Origin: JBMZCV01 sp049613665
GTDB lineage: Bacteria > Bacteroidota > Bacteroidia > Chitinophagales > UBA2359
NCBI GenBank assembly: GCA_049613665.1
Contig: JBMZCV010000184.1
Coordinates: forward strand, 1-9,965
DNA: 9,965 nucleotides
Direction of reading: 5' to 3'
Below the pieces are notes generated by a model. That model ran no database searches. It was not told where the DNA came from and was given only the letters and a program-made list of their open reading frames with translations. Each line of letters starts with the position of its first letter. The first letter of the stretch is position 1. Made by a program: the position numbers and the translations under genes. Shown one piece after another: positions 1 through 6,941 of this stretch.

Positions 1-1
1 A

Positions 2-82
2 GCTGAAACCTTTAGGAACTACATAGCCAACTTGGGTTTAATGGTTAGACATAAAGCAAACAAAGTTGCTAATGCTGAATAA
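2..82 (+). CDS. possible 3' end of an unidentified gene (partial)
   Basis: An open frame enters from the left edge and ends at TAA 80-82, giving 26 residues with an end reading ...MVRHKANKVANAE. I recognise no family in it. An open stretch this short in AT-rich DNA is weak evidence of coding. Part of it (15-35) also occurs in a noncoding gap near 6860, which favours a dispersed repeat over a conserved protein end. The frame directly downstream (from 79) is open for 161 codons but has no start codon near its beginning, so the two could also be one gene broken by a frameshift around 77-84. Confidence 0.25.
   Translation, partial: AETFRNYIANLGLMVRHKANKVANAE
15..35 (+). repeat. short dispersed repeat, copy 1
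   Basis: This stretch matches 6860-6880 at 20 of 21 bases; the identical core is actacatagccaacttgg. In both places a second shared word, aataattac, follows, 42 bases after the core here (78-86) and 19 bases after it in the other copy (6900-6908). I infer a small dispersed element or a decayed remnant of a longer one. Its function is unknown. Confidence 0.45.
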
Positions 83-228
83 TTACCTTTATAGTAATAA
101 AAGAAGTTGTAGAAAAACATGGTTTTCCAGACCCTAAAGAAAATAGTTTTTTAAACAAAAAATTATTATTCGCATTATATAAATATGCTATAACTTGCTC
201 TAAAAAGGAGTACAAAGAAATTTTAACA

Positions 229-564
229 ATGCTTCTTAAAGCTCAAAATAATTGTAAAGTAACAAAGAAAAATATTGCTAGCATTATAGAAAACAAACTA
301 CCTTTGTCTCATCAAGCCTTGCCTTTTGGAAGTTTTCGTCTTTTAGCAAAATATGATTTTATTAATACGAAACATATCGACAAACGACGATTTGAATACA
401 ACTTATTGAGACTAGCCGAAGATGCTGAAATGAAAAACAAGGAATTATCCCAAAAATTATTTTTGCGGTTATCAGTTTTCAAATTAAAGGTAATGTATTT
501 ATCATATTACTCATACCTCAAAGAATCAATAGGATCAACCTCTGCCGCTTTCAAAGCTGGATAA
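229..564 (+). CDS. hypothetical protein, probably a truncated or decayed gene
   Basis: From the first ATG the frame gives 111 residues, rich in Lys, Leu and Asn and mostly helical in character, with no motif I recognise. The same frame is open back to 79 (about 50 more codons, protein-like, including VEKHGFPDPKENSF) but contains no ATG, GTG or TTG before 229, so the natural start seems lost or lies in another frame. The open length of about 161 codons is hard to get by chance in DNA this AT-rich, which argues that the region was recently coding. The last 58 bases (507-564) lie antisense to the end of the ABC permease, and the residues encoded there are only the shadow of that gene. The original 3' end is therefore probably gone. 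A pseudogene is at least as likely as a working gene. Confidence 0.45.
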   Translation: MLLKAQNNCKVTKKNIASIIENKLPLSHQALPFGSFRLLAKYDFINTKHIDKRRFEYNLLRLAEDAEMKNKELSQKLFLRLSVFKLKVMYLSYYSYLKESIGSTSAAFKAG

Positions 565-1742
565 ATACCAGAAATCAAACCGACAACAATACAAATAATA
601 ATACCTGTCATTATCCACATCCACGGAATGATAAAAGGGCCATTGATGGCTATGGAAACGCCATTTCCTGCCAAAATGCCCAAAACAATGCCTAACAAAC
701 CTCCAATTTGGCAAATAACCATCGCCTCCACCAAAAACTGCACCAAAATAGTTCGTTTTGTCGCCCCTAAAGCTTTCGTAATACCTATTTCTCGTGTGCG
801 TTCTGTCACCGAAACAAGCATGATATTCATTAGGCCTATCGCACCACCGAGCAAGGTAATGAAACCAATGAGCGTTGCTGCTGTGGTGATATATTGCGAT
901 TGGTCAATCAAGATATTCGATAATTTATCGCTTGTCGAAACCTCAAAATCGTCTTCCTCCTGATGTCTCAATTTACGGATATTTCGCATCAAACCTGCTG
1001 CTTCTGCAATGGCTGGCTCAAGGTCATAAGAGTCTTTTACTGTTACGGTTGTCACATAGCTAGTGCTGCTTCGAGCATAAATCATACGAGCATTGAGCAA
1101 GGGAATGATAACGAGATTGTCGCTGCTGAAAATACTGCTCGCTCCTTTTTTCGCCAATACACCGACAACTCTATATTTTTTGTTGTCTATCGAAATGGTA
1201 TTGCCAATGGCTTTTTCTGGCGATTTGAACAATTTTGTGGCTATGCCATCGCCTAAAATGGCGGTGTATTGGCCGCTTTGTATTTCTGGCTCTGAGAAGT
1301 TGCGGCCAGAACCTATATCGAAACCACCTGCTGTCAAGTAGTTTTCGTCGCTGCCGACCACCATGATATTCGGATTGCTTTTTTCGTTTTTGTATTTTAG
1401 TGTTGCAATGCCTGTGCAAATAAAAGAAACCGAAGTAGAAGCAGGAAAGTCGAAACGCTCTTTGAAGTCTAAAGCATCGTCTATGGTAATGGCTGTAAAT
1501 GTGCGTGGTTTTTTGCCTCTTTTGCCTACTTGAATGCCTGTGCCACCTTTCCGAATTTCAAAATTGTTAGCTCCCATAGTTGCAAAGTTGCTGCTCAACG
1601 AAGCTTTGATGCCATCTACGGCTGTCAAGATGCCCACCAAAGCCATGATACCAAAAGCAATGATGAGAAATGTTAAGATGGTGCGTAATAGGTTGCTGCG
1701 TATAGCGTTGAGTGCCAACATGACGTTATCTAGCCAAGACAT
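507..1742 (-). CDS. MacB/FtsX-family ABC transporter permease
   Basis: Inner-membrane permease of 411 residues that would work with a separate ATPase, in the MacB branch of ABC systems that exports or extracts substrates at the membrane rather than importing them. The fold is typical: one membrane segment near the N-terminus (about 22-42), a periplasmic domain (about 43-284), and three C-terminal segments (about 287-310, 332-358, 374-394). The family signature is clear at 305-327 (MNIMLVSVTERTREIG followed by KALGA), and the end has YPALKAAEVDPIDSLRYE. Proteobacterial MacB carries an ATPase domain on the same chain; this one does not, as is common in Bacteroidota. No ATPase or MacA-like adaptor gene lies in the window. 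An in-frame ATG at 1808 would add 22 residues but sits upstream of a good promoter (1791-1822), so ATG 1742, giving MSWLDN, is preferred. The substrate is unknown. Confidence 0.9.
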   Translation of the reverse strand: MSWLDNVMLALNAIRSNLLRTILTFLIIAFGIMALVGILTAVDGIKASLSSNFATMGANNFEIRKGGTGIQVGKRGKKPRTFTAITIDDALDFKERFDFPASTSVSFICTGIATLKYKNEKSNPNIMVVGSDENYLTAGGFDIGSGRNFSEPEIQSGQYTAILGDGIATKLFKSPEKAIGNTISIDNKKYRVVGVLAKKGASSIFSSDNLVIIPLLNARMIYARSSTSYVTTVTVKDSYDLEPAIAEAAGLMRNIRKLRHQEEDDFEVSTSDKLSNILIDQSQYITTAATLIGFITLLGGAIGLMNIMLVSVTERTREIGITKALGATKRTILVQFLVEAMVICQIGGLLGIVLGILAGNGVSIAINGPFIIPWMWIMTGIIICIVVGLISGIYPALKAAEVDPIDSLRYE

Positions 1743-1790
1743 AAGCGGTTTTGTTTTTTGTAAAAAGAAAGTGCTTGTTTTTTTAAACAA

Positions 1791-1822
1791 CAAAGATACG
1801 ATAATCATAGTTTGCTATCAAA
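1791..1822 (-). promoter_or_regulatory. Bacteroidota-type promoter for the ABC permease
   Basis: Read on the minus strand, TTTG (1822-1819) is followed after 20 bases by TATCTTTG (1798-1791), matching the known Bacteroidota -33 TTTG and -7 TAnnTTTG pattern with normal spacing. Transcription would begin near 1784, giving a leader of about 40 bases to ATG 1742. This excludes the upstream ATG at 1808 as the start for transcripts from this promoter. The promoter begins 22 bases beyond the terminator of the preceding gene, so the permease looks independently transcribed. Confidence 0.6.
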
Positions 1823-1844
1823 GAAAATAACAGCTAAATTAAAA

Positions 1845-1892
1845 AACTGTTTATATTTTGCTTTTGATATAAAAAACAAAATATAAACAGTT
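1845..1892 (-). terminator. intrinsic terminator after the propeller-protein gene
   Basis: Perfect 16-bp inverted repeat (1845-1860 with 1877-1892; arm aactgtttatattttg) around a 16-base loop. On the minus strand the stem runs directly into a run of six T and lies 25 bases beyond the stop codon at 1918. The plus strand also has six T just after the stem (1895-1900), so it could stop transcription in both directions. The stem is AT-rich, which lowers its strength. Confidence 0.8.
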
Positions 1893-1917
1893 AGTTTTTT
1901 CCTTATAAAAAGCCCCC

Positions 1918-3393
1918 CTACTCTTTCACCAACTTACCACTCACCAAAACGCCATCTACATTTATCATTTTATACAAATAAATGCCCGATGCTAAATGAG
2001 CAATATCTATTTGTGCTGTCGTTTCGTGACTACTCAAAAGCGTGTGATGTACTTTCTTGCCTTTCAAATTGTAGAGTTCTAAAACCGAAAAAGGATATTT
2101 TGCTGATAGCTCATAATCAATAAAACATCTGTCTATAACAGGATTTGGGCGAATAGAAAGCGGAAAGACTTTGTCTCTTGTGTTGTTGATATATGTGCCT
2201 GTATCTACAAGCTGATAAATCGTACTATCGCAAGGTGCTATGCCGCAAGTATTGCCTAAAGCATCTGTTTTCACTACCCAACTACGCTGCGGACTCGTTA
2301 GATTGAAGCCAGATAAAATGTAGCCACCATCAGCAGTAGGTTCTATATCTCTAATATAGTCTTCGCTAGAAATACCTGAACCAATAGGTTTTTGCCAAAT
2401 AATTTCACCATTTTCAGATGAAAACTTTGTAAAATGCAGTTCTCTTATATCTGTATCACTCCATTCAGAAACTACTAATAATATATTTTCATCCATTCCA
2501 ATAAACGAATGAGAACTATTGATAGTCATTTCATTAAACACATATTCTTTATCCCACTCAATAACACCCAATTCATCTAAAGATGCCAGATATAATTTCG
2601 TTTCACAACTCTCTTGTAAGCAATCTATATTTCCTACTAATTTGTATTTTCCATTTTGAACTTGATTAACATAGCAACCTCCATCACTTTCATCCGTGCC
2701 ATAAGTATTTTCCCATTCTACCATACCTTCTGCATCGGTTTTAAGTACATACATATCATAGCCAGTTGTTGTATTGTAGTGATAGCCAGAGATGATAAAG
2801 CCATTATCCTGTGTTTGTTCGGCATATAAAGGTATAGCGACATCGCCTATTTCTCGTTCCCACATTACTTCGCCAAAATCATCGGTGCGTATTAAATAGG
2901 TTTGATAAGAATTGCCCGTTACTGTTACGCCTACTAATAAATAGCCGCCTTCTTCGCAAACTACTACTTGTGCATGATTTTCTCTGCCTGTATGTTCATA
3001 AGTTTTTGTCCAAATAGTATCCCCTAAAGTAGTAAATTTTACTAGCATATAGTCAGTATTAAGTTCGTCAATACCTTTATTGCAACTAAAAACAAAATTA
3101 TTATCTAGCGTTTTTTCAAAACAATTTCCAAAAAGAATCGTGCTATAACAATAATCGCCATAAATTATTTTTTCAGAAATGACATGACCATATTCATCTA
3201 GTCGCTGTAAATAAGTAGCTGAATAAGCATTAATAGCATCCAAATCGCCTACTACGAAATATTCATTGCCTATTGATTGAAGGCTAACAGCAGAAATAGT
3301 ATTAGTATCTGCATAAAATGTTTGGTTAAATGTAGTTATTGTATTTTGAGAAAAAACATTGACAGATAAAATTAATAATATTAAATACCTCAT
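1918..3393 (-). CDS. secreted seven-repeat propeller-like protein with T9SS type A sorting domain
   Basis: 491 residues. A signal peptide (1-16, MRYLILLILSVNVFSQ) directs Sec export. Residues about 42-385 hold seven repeats of roughly 36 residues, spaced about 50 apart, of the form DGGYIL(S/V)G...x(Y/W)(L/V)(V/I)KTD..G...W, starting near 42, 97, 147, 196, 247, 301 and 355. Seven such repeats suggest a seven-bladed beta-propeller, a fold inferred here rather than proven. The last repeat stops at GNTCG and may be closed by an N-terminal strand. Residues about 410-491 form the T9SS type A sorting domain (IRPNPVIDRCFID near the start, LASGIYLYKM near the end), which sends the protein through the outer membrane and is usually cleaved off. 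No enzymatic motif is visible; a binding or scaffold role is possible. The start is the only ATG that gives a normal signal peptide. A large hairpin ends 17 bases before it and no -7 box is evident, so expression may depend on readthrough from the protease gene. Confidence 0.93.
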   Translation of the reverse strand: MRYLILLILSVNVFSQNTITTFNQTFYADTNTISAVSLQSIGNEYFVVGDLDAINAYSATYLQRLDEYGHVISEKIIYGDYCYSTILFGNCFEKTLDNNFVFSCNKGIDELNTDYMLVKFTTLGDTIWTKTYEHTGRENHAQVVVCEEGGYLLVGVTVTGNSYQTYLIRTDDFGEVMWEREIGDVAIPLYAEQTQDNGFIISGYHYNTTTGYDMYVLKTDAEGMVEWENTYGTDESDGGCYVNQVQNGKYKLVGNIDCLQESCETKLYLASLDELGVIEWDKEYVFNEMTINSSHSFIGMDENILLVVSEWSDTDIRELHFTKFSSENGEIIWQKPIGSGISSEDYIRDIEPTADGGYILSGFNLTSPQRSWVVKTDALGNTCGIAPCDSTIYQLVDTGTYINNTRDKVFPLSIRPNPVIDRCFIDYELSAKYPFSVLELYNLKGKKVHHTLLSSHETTAQIDIAHLASGIYLYKMINVDGVLVSGKLVKE

Positions 3394-3410
3394 TTTTATA
3401 ATGTTTTTTA

Positions 3411-3454
3411 TAAAAGTACGCCTATATCTTCAAAAAGATATAGGCGTACTTTTA
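3411..3454 (-). terminator. perfect 20-bp hairpin between protease and propeller genes
   Basis: The arms 3411-3430 and 3435-3454 are exact reverse complements around the 4-base loop caaa (3431-3434). On the minus strand the hairpin starts 3 bases after the protease stop codon and its 3' arm ends in T-rich sequence, so it can act as an intrinsic terminator. Only 17 bases remain between it and the ATG of the next gene. Partial termination (attenuation) or protection of the protease mRNA 3' end are alternatives. Confidence 0.75.
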
Positions 3455-3457
3455 ATC

Positions 3458-6400
3458 CTAATGAATAATAATTAATTTTTCAGTATCTAATAATTGTTTA
3501 CCATTTTGTAAACGACAGAAATAAACACCGTTTGGCAATGCTTGTAAACTAATACTTGTATTATTAGTTTTTAGCTCATTGTTTTGCAACAATTGGCCTT
3601 GCAAGTTATAAATTTGCAAGTGCATATTTTGGCTCATTTTATCTGTTTCCAAAACTTGTATATGCAGTTCATTTTGAGCAGGATTAGGCTGTATGCTCAA
3701 TATATTGTTGTTGGCATCAACTATTTCAGCATCATTATTTTTGCCTATTCCCAATACTTTTTCAAAACTTTCGCCAGTATAAGCTGCTATCACAGATTGT
3801 GCCAAAGCAGAAGATACACTTTCAGGACGGCTTTGTATGTTTTCTCTCAACACAACTTCTTGCTGATTACCCATTTTACCACTTCCATTCAAATCTATTC
3901 CATTGAGCAAATCGGTATAAACAGCTTTAAAAGCGATATTACTTTCGGTGTCTTCTGGCACTAAATCGAGATATTGCCACGCCAATTCTATTTGTGTTTC
4001 ACTTTCATAAGTGCCTGTTAGCATTTTATTGGCTTCGGTATCGTCAAAACTTATCAAATCTTGCTTGATAGCCTCATCATTTTCTTGCTCAAGATGTGCT
4101 TGTAGCAACAATGTCTGATAATATACTTTTTCTTGTGCTGTTTCAGCCTCCAAAATACGTGCTTGCAAACAATCTGGGTCGGCAGCACAAGGCTCGTTAT
4201 CAAAACCGCAATGAGGACTTTCTATATCACAATCATCATCTATTATAACGTTTCCATTATTATAAGTTGGTCTAAAACCTATCTGTCCAACATATTCAAA
4301 ACTATTTGGTCCTAAATTTATACTACCATTTTCATTTATCCCTATACAATTATCGCAGAAATCTATATTGTAGCTATTGCTAGGCGAAGGTGTATGAAAG
4401 CTATTTCGGCGAGTTTCCTCTGGTGTAGGAAGCTCGCATTTTCCTTGATTTTGCAAGGTACCGCTATCGACTTTCCAATCTATCCATACTTCATCGGCAT
4501 AAGTGTTGCATTCTATTGTAATGTGAGAGTTATCGCCTTTAAAAAGATTAGCATAATCCCAAGCTCCCGCAAACTCATTATCAGAAATTAGATTGGTATA
4601 ATAGCCAGAGTGTTGTAGCACAATACCAGCATTATCAAGATTAGCAGCGGCTAAATCTGCGTTACAATGAAATTCATTGTCTATTATTTGAAGACCAGCC
4701 GAGTTGTGTGCAAAAATACCCCATGCTTCTGCAGTTCCTGCATTATTAATCGCACTAAAACCATTATCTATGATTTTGGCAAAAACGCCATTGGTAAGGG
4801 TAATATTTTGCAGTGTTCTAACGAATTGATTTCCTGTAATATGTAGTTGTCTCACAGCATTTGGCAAGTGATAAGCATCAATACCTTTATATAAAGCTGA
4901 AAAACTATTATTGCTTACTTTCAAATGTGTTCGTATCACATGAATACCAATGCCTCTTTCTGTTTCTGGTAATAATAAATTGCCTTGAAAATTATTGTTT
5001 GCAACATCTAAACCTGTGCCTGCTTTTCTAAGTTTGATATGCGTAGGTGTTGTAGTTCCTGCCCCAAACCAATCCGATTCGGTTTTAAAAATATTATCTC
5101 TTATCACACTTTTTTGAAAATATTTAGGTTTCAGCTCTGCTCCTTGATACCAATCTAATTGAATATCAATTTTGTTATTGATATAGTTATTTCCTATGGT
5201 ATGCACAATACCACCGCCTAAAGTGCCTCCTAGCACATCAAAATTGTCTGGTGCATGTATGGCTTTCAAAGCATCTCGAATAGTGCTGTTGTTTTGAACA
5301 ATTACTACTCCATGATTTACAGTACCACCAAGCAAATAGTCTGTTTCGTCAGGATGATTTTTGTATCTATCGCCTTCTACTCTAATACCTCGCCAATAGT
5401 CGCCTCCACATTCGTGTACTTGCAAAGTAGCATTGTTTATTTGTAAGATACCTCCTTTTTCTACTGTGATACCAATTGTTTCACTTACAAAGCCAACCGT
5501 AGTATTATTGATAATAAGTTTTGCACCAGCAGGAACAATCACTTCATCGACTACATAAGTCGGTTGATTCCATATTGTTTCTTGTGGTGGCAAAGTACCT
5601 CCTACCAAATCACTATCAGTAATAAAAGGCTGTTGTATGATGCAAGCTTGTAAAATAGGTACAGTCAATAAGCTATTTCTAGCACGAATACCTTGGCCAT
5701 GTGTTAAATCATTAAAACAAGCAGGATAGGCATACGACATAATATTATCAGCTAAAGGCATATAAGGATTGCCCATTTCATCTACTATATCACAGCTATC
5801 ATTCCATACAGGGTTATTACAATCAACTGGAGGTATTAAAGTTGAAATAAACCTTGGACTAGCAGGAGTATCACATACAAAATCACCTGCATCTTGACAA
5901 TTGCTATTTGGGTTGCTAGGTGATACAGCCATTTCTGGAAGTGAACCAATTTCACAAGTTCCATGATGTGTATGAAACAAACCTAAACAATGGCCTATCT
6001 CATGAGAAAAAATATGAGACTTAAAAACATCAACATCACTATCAAGCCATGTACCACCTATGGCAAGTGCCGTTGAAAAAACGCCATTAGCAAGTCCACC
6101 ACTCCAATTTGGAGCATCCTCATCTAATACAAAAATATCAATTCCATCATCATGTAAGAAATCTGTTTGATACCAAAAGCCACAATCACCTAAAAGAGCA
6201 CACCAAAAGGCAGATATGTTATATAGTGTATCACTATCTATGTAATCAATACAAGCTGTCTTGAAAAAAATATCATGTGGTGTATAGGCTTCTTCTAAAA
6301 CTTCCATGGCATCTAAAATATCTGAAGGATTGCGGCCATCTGTACCGTCAGCTCGGCGTATTATATGAAAATATAATCTCACATTTATATCACCTCCTGT

Positions 6401-6598
6401 TTCATCTAGGACTATCCCTTCTAACAAATTTGGAGAATCGGAACTTGTATAGCAAAATGATGTTTCTTCTTCATTCTGCCCTTGCAACAAACTTTGATTA
6501 AAACATACTAACATAAACATTAGTATTGTCACATTTTGTAAGCGGTTGATTTCCCCCCCCCTACACATTAAATTTAAGAACATTTGTAAACTTTTCAT
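3458..6598 (-). CDS. secreted M43-type zinc metalloprotease with parallel beta-helix and T9SS type A sorting domain
   Basis: 1046 residues, with an N-terminal signal region (hydrophobic core about 23-39, likely cleavage after QGQ near 41). The catalytic domain (about 70-320) belongs to the metzincins of peptidase family M43 (pappalysin/cytophagalysin type). It has the zinc site HEIGHCLGLFH with ligands H199, H203 and H209 and the base E200, the family's GDFVCDTPA (238-246), the Met-turn NIMSY (M287), and LTHGQGIRAR (298-307). Cys 242, 260, 269 and 294 probably form the family's disulfides. Residues about 340-710 are Asn- and Gly-rich repeats (xIxxNxF, GIxV) typical of a right-handed parallel beta-helix, likely for glycan or surface binding. 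A Cys-rich patch (748-810) and a helical linker follow. The T9SS type A domain is about 965-1046 (IQPNPAQNELHI, LPNGVYFCRL). The protein is therefore expected at the cell surface or outside. The start is uncertain: in-frame ATGs at residues 1, 6 and 11 all lie upstream of a G9 run. M11 would give the most normal signal peptide. Confidence 0.93.
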   Translation of the reverse strand: MKSLQMFLNLMCRGGEINRLQNVTILMFMLVCFNQSLLQGQNEEETSFCYTSSDSPNLLEGIVLDETGGDINVRLYFHIIRRADGTDGRNPSDILDAMEVLEEAYTPHDIFFKTACIDYIDSDTLYNISAFWCALLGDCGFWYQTDFLHDDGIDIFVLDEDAPNWSGGLANGVFSTALAIGGTWLDSDVDVFKSHIFSHEIGHCLGLFHTHHGTCEIGSLPEMAVSPSNPNSNCQDAGDFVCDTPASPRFISTLIPPVDCNNPVWNDSCDIVDEMGNPYMPLADNIMSYAYPACFNDLTHGQGIRARNSLLTVPILQACIIQQPFITDSDLVGGTLPPQETIWNQPTYVVDEVIVPAGAKLIINNTTVGFVSETIGITVEKGGILQINNATLQVHECGGDYWRGIRVEGDRYKNHPDETDYLLGGTVNHGVVIVQNNSTIRDALKAIHAPDNFDVLGGTLGGGIVHTIGNNYINNKIDIQLDWYQGAELKPKYFQKSVIRDNIFKTESDWFGAGTTTPTHIKLRKAGTGLDVANNNFQGNLLLPETERGIGIHVIRTHLKVSNNSFSALYKGIDAYHLPNAVRQLHITGNQFVRTLQNITLTNGVFAKIIDNGFSAINNAGTAEAWGIFAHNSAGLQIIDNEFHCNADLAAANLDNAGIVLQHSGYYTNLISDNEFAGAWDYANLFKGDNSHITIECNTYADEVWIDWKVDSGTLQNQGKCELPTPEETRRNSFHTPSPSNSYNIDFCDNCIGINENGSINLGPNSFEYVGQIGFRPTYNNGNVIIDDDCDIESPHCGFDNEPCAADPDCLQARILEAETAQEKVYYQTLLLQAHLEQENDEAIKQDLISFDDTEANKMLTGTYESETQIELAWQYLDLVPEDTESNIAFKAVYTDLLNGIDLNGSGKMGNQQEVVLRENIQSRPESVSSALAQSVIAAYTGESFEKVLGIGKNNDAEIVDANNNILSIQPNPAQNELHIQVLETDKMSQNMHLQIYNLQGQLLQNNELKTNNTSISLQALPNGVYFCRLQNGKQLLDTEKLIIIH
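6553..6561 (-). repeat. nine-G homopolymer inside the protease signal-peptide codons
   Basis: Nine C on the plus strand are nine G in the coding strand, spanning codons 13-16 (R-G-G-E). All three ATGs of the frame lie upstream. Losing one G puts the frame into a TGA after seven further codons (K S T A Y K M); gaining one reaches a TAA about 17 codons on. Such tracts change length by slippage in other bacteria, so this is a candidate on/off switch. It is also a typical site of sequencing error. Confidence 0.5.
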
Positions 6599-6680
6599 AA
6601 TTAAAACAATTTAAAATGGTTGATAAAAAATATATTTTACTACTTGCTATTTGTTAGAAAGTAATATACTACGAATATAA

Positions 6681-6688
6681 CAAATTTA
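6681..6688 (-). promoter_or_regulatory. possible -7 box of the metalloprotease gene
   Basis: On the minus strand this reads TAAATTTG, fitting the Bacteroidota TAnnTTTG consensus, and would give a leader of about 75 bases to the ATG at 6598. The nearest upstream TTTG (6718-6715) is 26 bases away, longer than usual. A second match, TATTTTTG (6722-6715), has no -33 partner. Such words arise by chance in AT-rich DNA, so support is weak. Confidence 0.3.
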
Positions 6689-6744
6689 TTTCACAAAAAC
6701 AAGAGGTAATTAAACAAAAATATCGTTTAACTACTTTTCTACCG

Positions 6745-6801
6745 TTTGTCATTCGGGATAACTTCGTTGTTTCGCTATGCAAAACGCCTCGTTATGACAA
6801 A
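6745..6801. repeat. imperfect palindrome in the 728-bp gap
   Basis: tttgtcat (6745-6752) and atgacaaa (6794-6801) are exact reverse complements. The interior, with ...ataacttcgttg... on one side and ...cgcctcgtt... on the other, can pair further only with bulges. It lies in AT-rich noncoding DNA yet is richer in G+C than its flanks. It looks like a small dispersed palindromic element, but only one copy is seen in this window. Confidence 0.35.
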
Positions 6802-6859
6802 AAGTCGGCAGCTTTTATTCCTGTTTTGTTTTATGCTAATATCTTGTTGCGAAAATTTG

Positions 6860-6880
6860 GGGACTACATAGCCAACTTGG
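6860..6880 (+). repeat. short dispersed repeat, copy 2
   Basis: This stretch matches 15-35 at 20 of 21 bases and is followed by the shared word aataattac (6900-6908). It lies between the palindrome at 6745-6801 and the 42-bp array. It is outside any convincing gene, which suggests that the element is noncoding. Confidence 0.45.
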
Positions 6881-6908
6881 AGCAAGCGAAGTAGCACGAA
6901 ATAATTAC

Positions 6909-6941
6909 TTTGCACGACTTAGAGCAAAAAAATCGTGCAAA
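6909..6941. repeat. small inverted repeat at the edge of the 42-bp array
   Basis: tttgcacga (6909-6917) and tcgtgcaaa (6933-6941) are exact reverse complements with a 15-base loop containing seven A. The right arm overlaps the first bases of the 42-bp array. On the minus strand no T run follows the stem, so it is a poor intrinsic terminator for the adhesin gene. It may mark the border of the array. Confidence 0.35.

Noticed and set aside
1743..1808. N-terminal extension of the ABC permease starting at ATG 1808
   Set aside because: The -7 box TATCTTTG (1798-1791) lies inside this stretch with a correctly spaced TTTG upstream, and MSWLDN is a normal start for this family.
3584..3964. Plus-strand open frames opposite the large genes (for example 3584-3964, 628-963, 9182-9436)
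   Set aside because: They are antisense shadows of minus-strand genes with strong domain evidence, and have no recognisable protein features of their own.
6475..6535. Lipoprotein signal in the metalloprotease (Cys 32 after MLV)
   Set aside because: The residue before the Cys is Val, not Gly, Ala or Ser as a lipobox requires, and a T9SS sorting domain is present at the other end.
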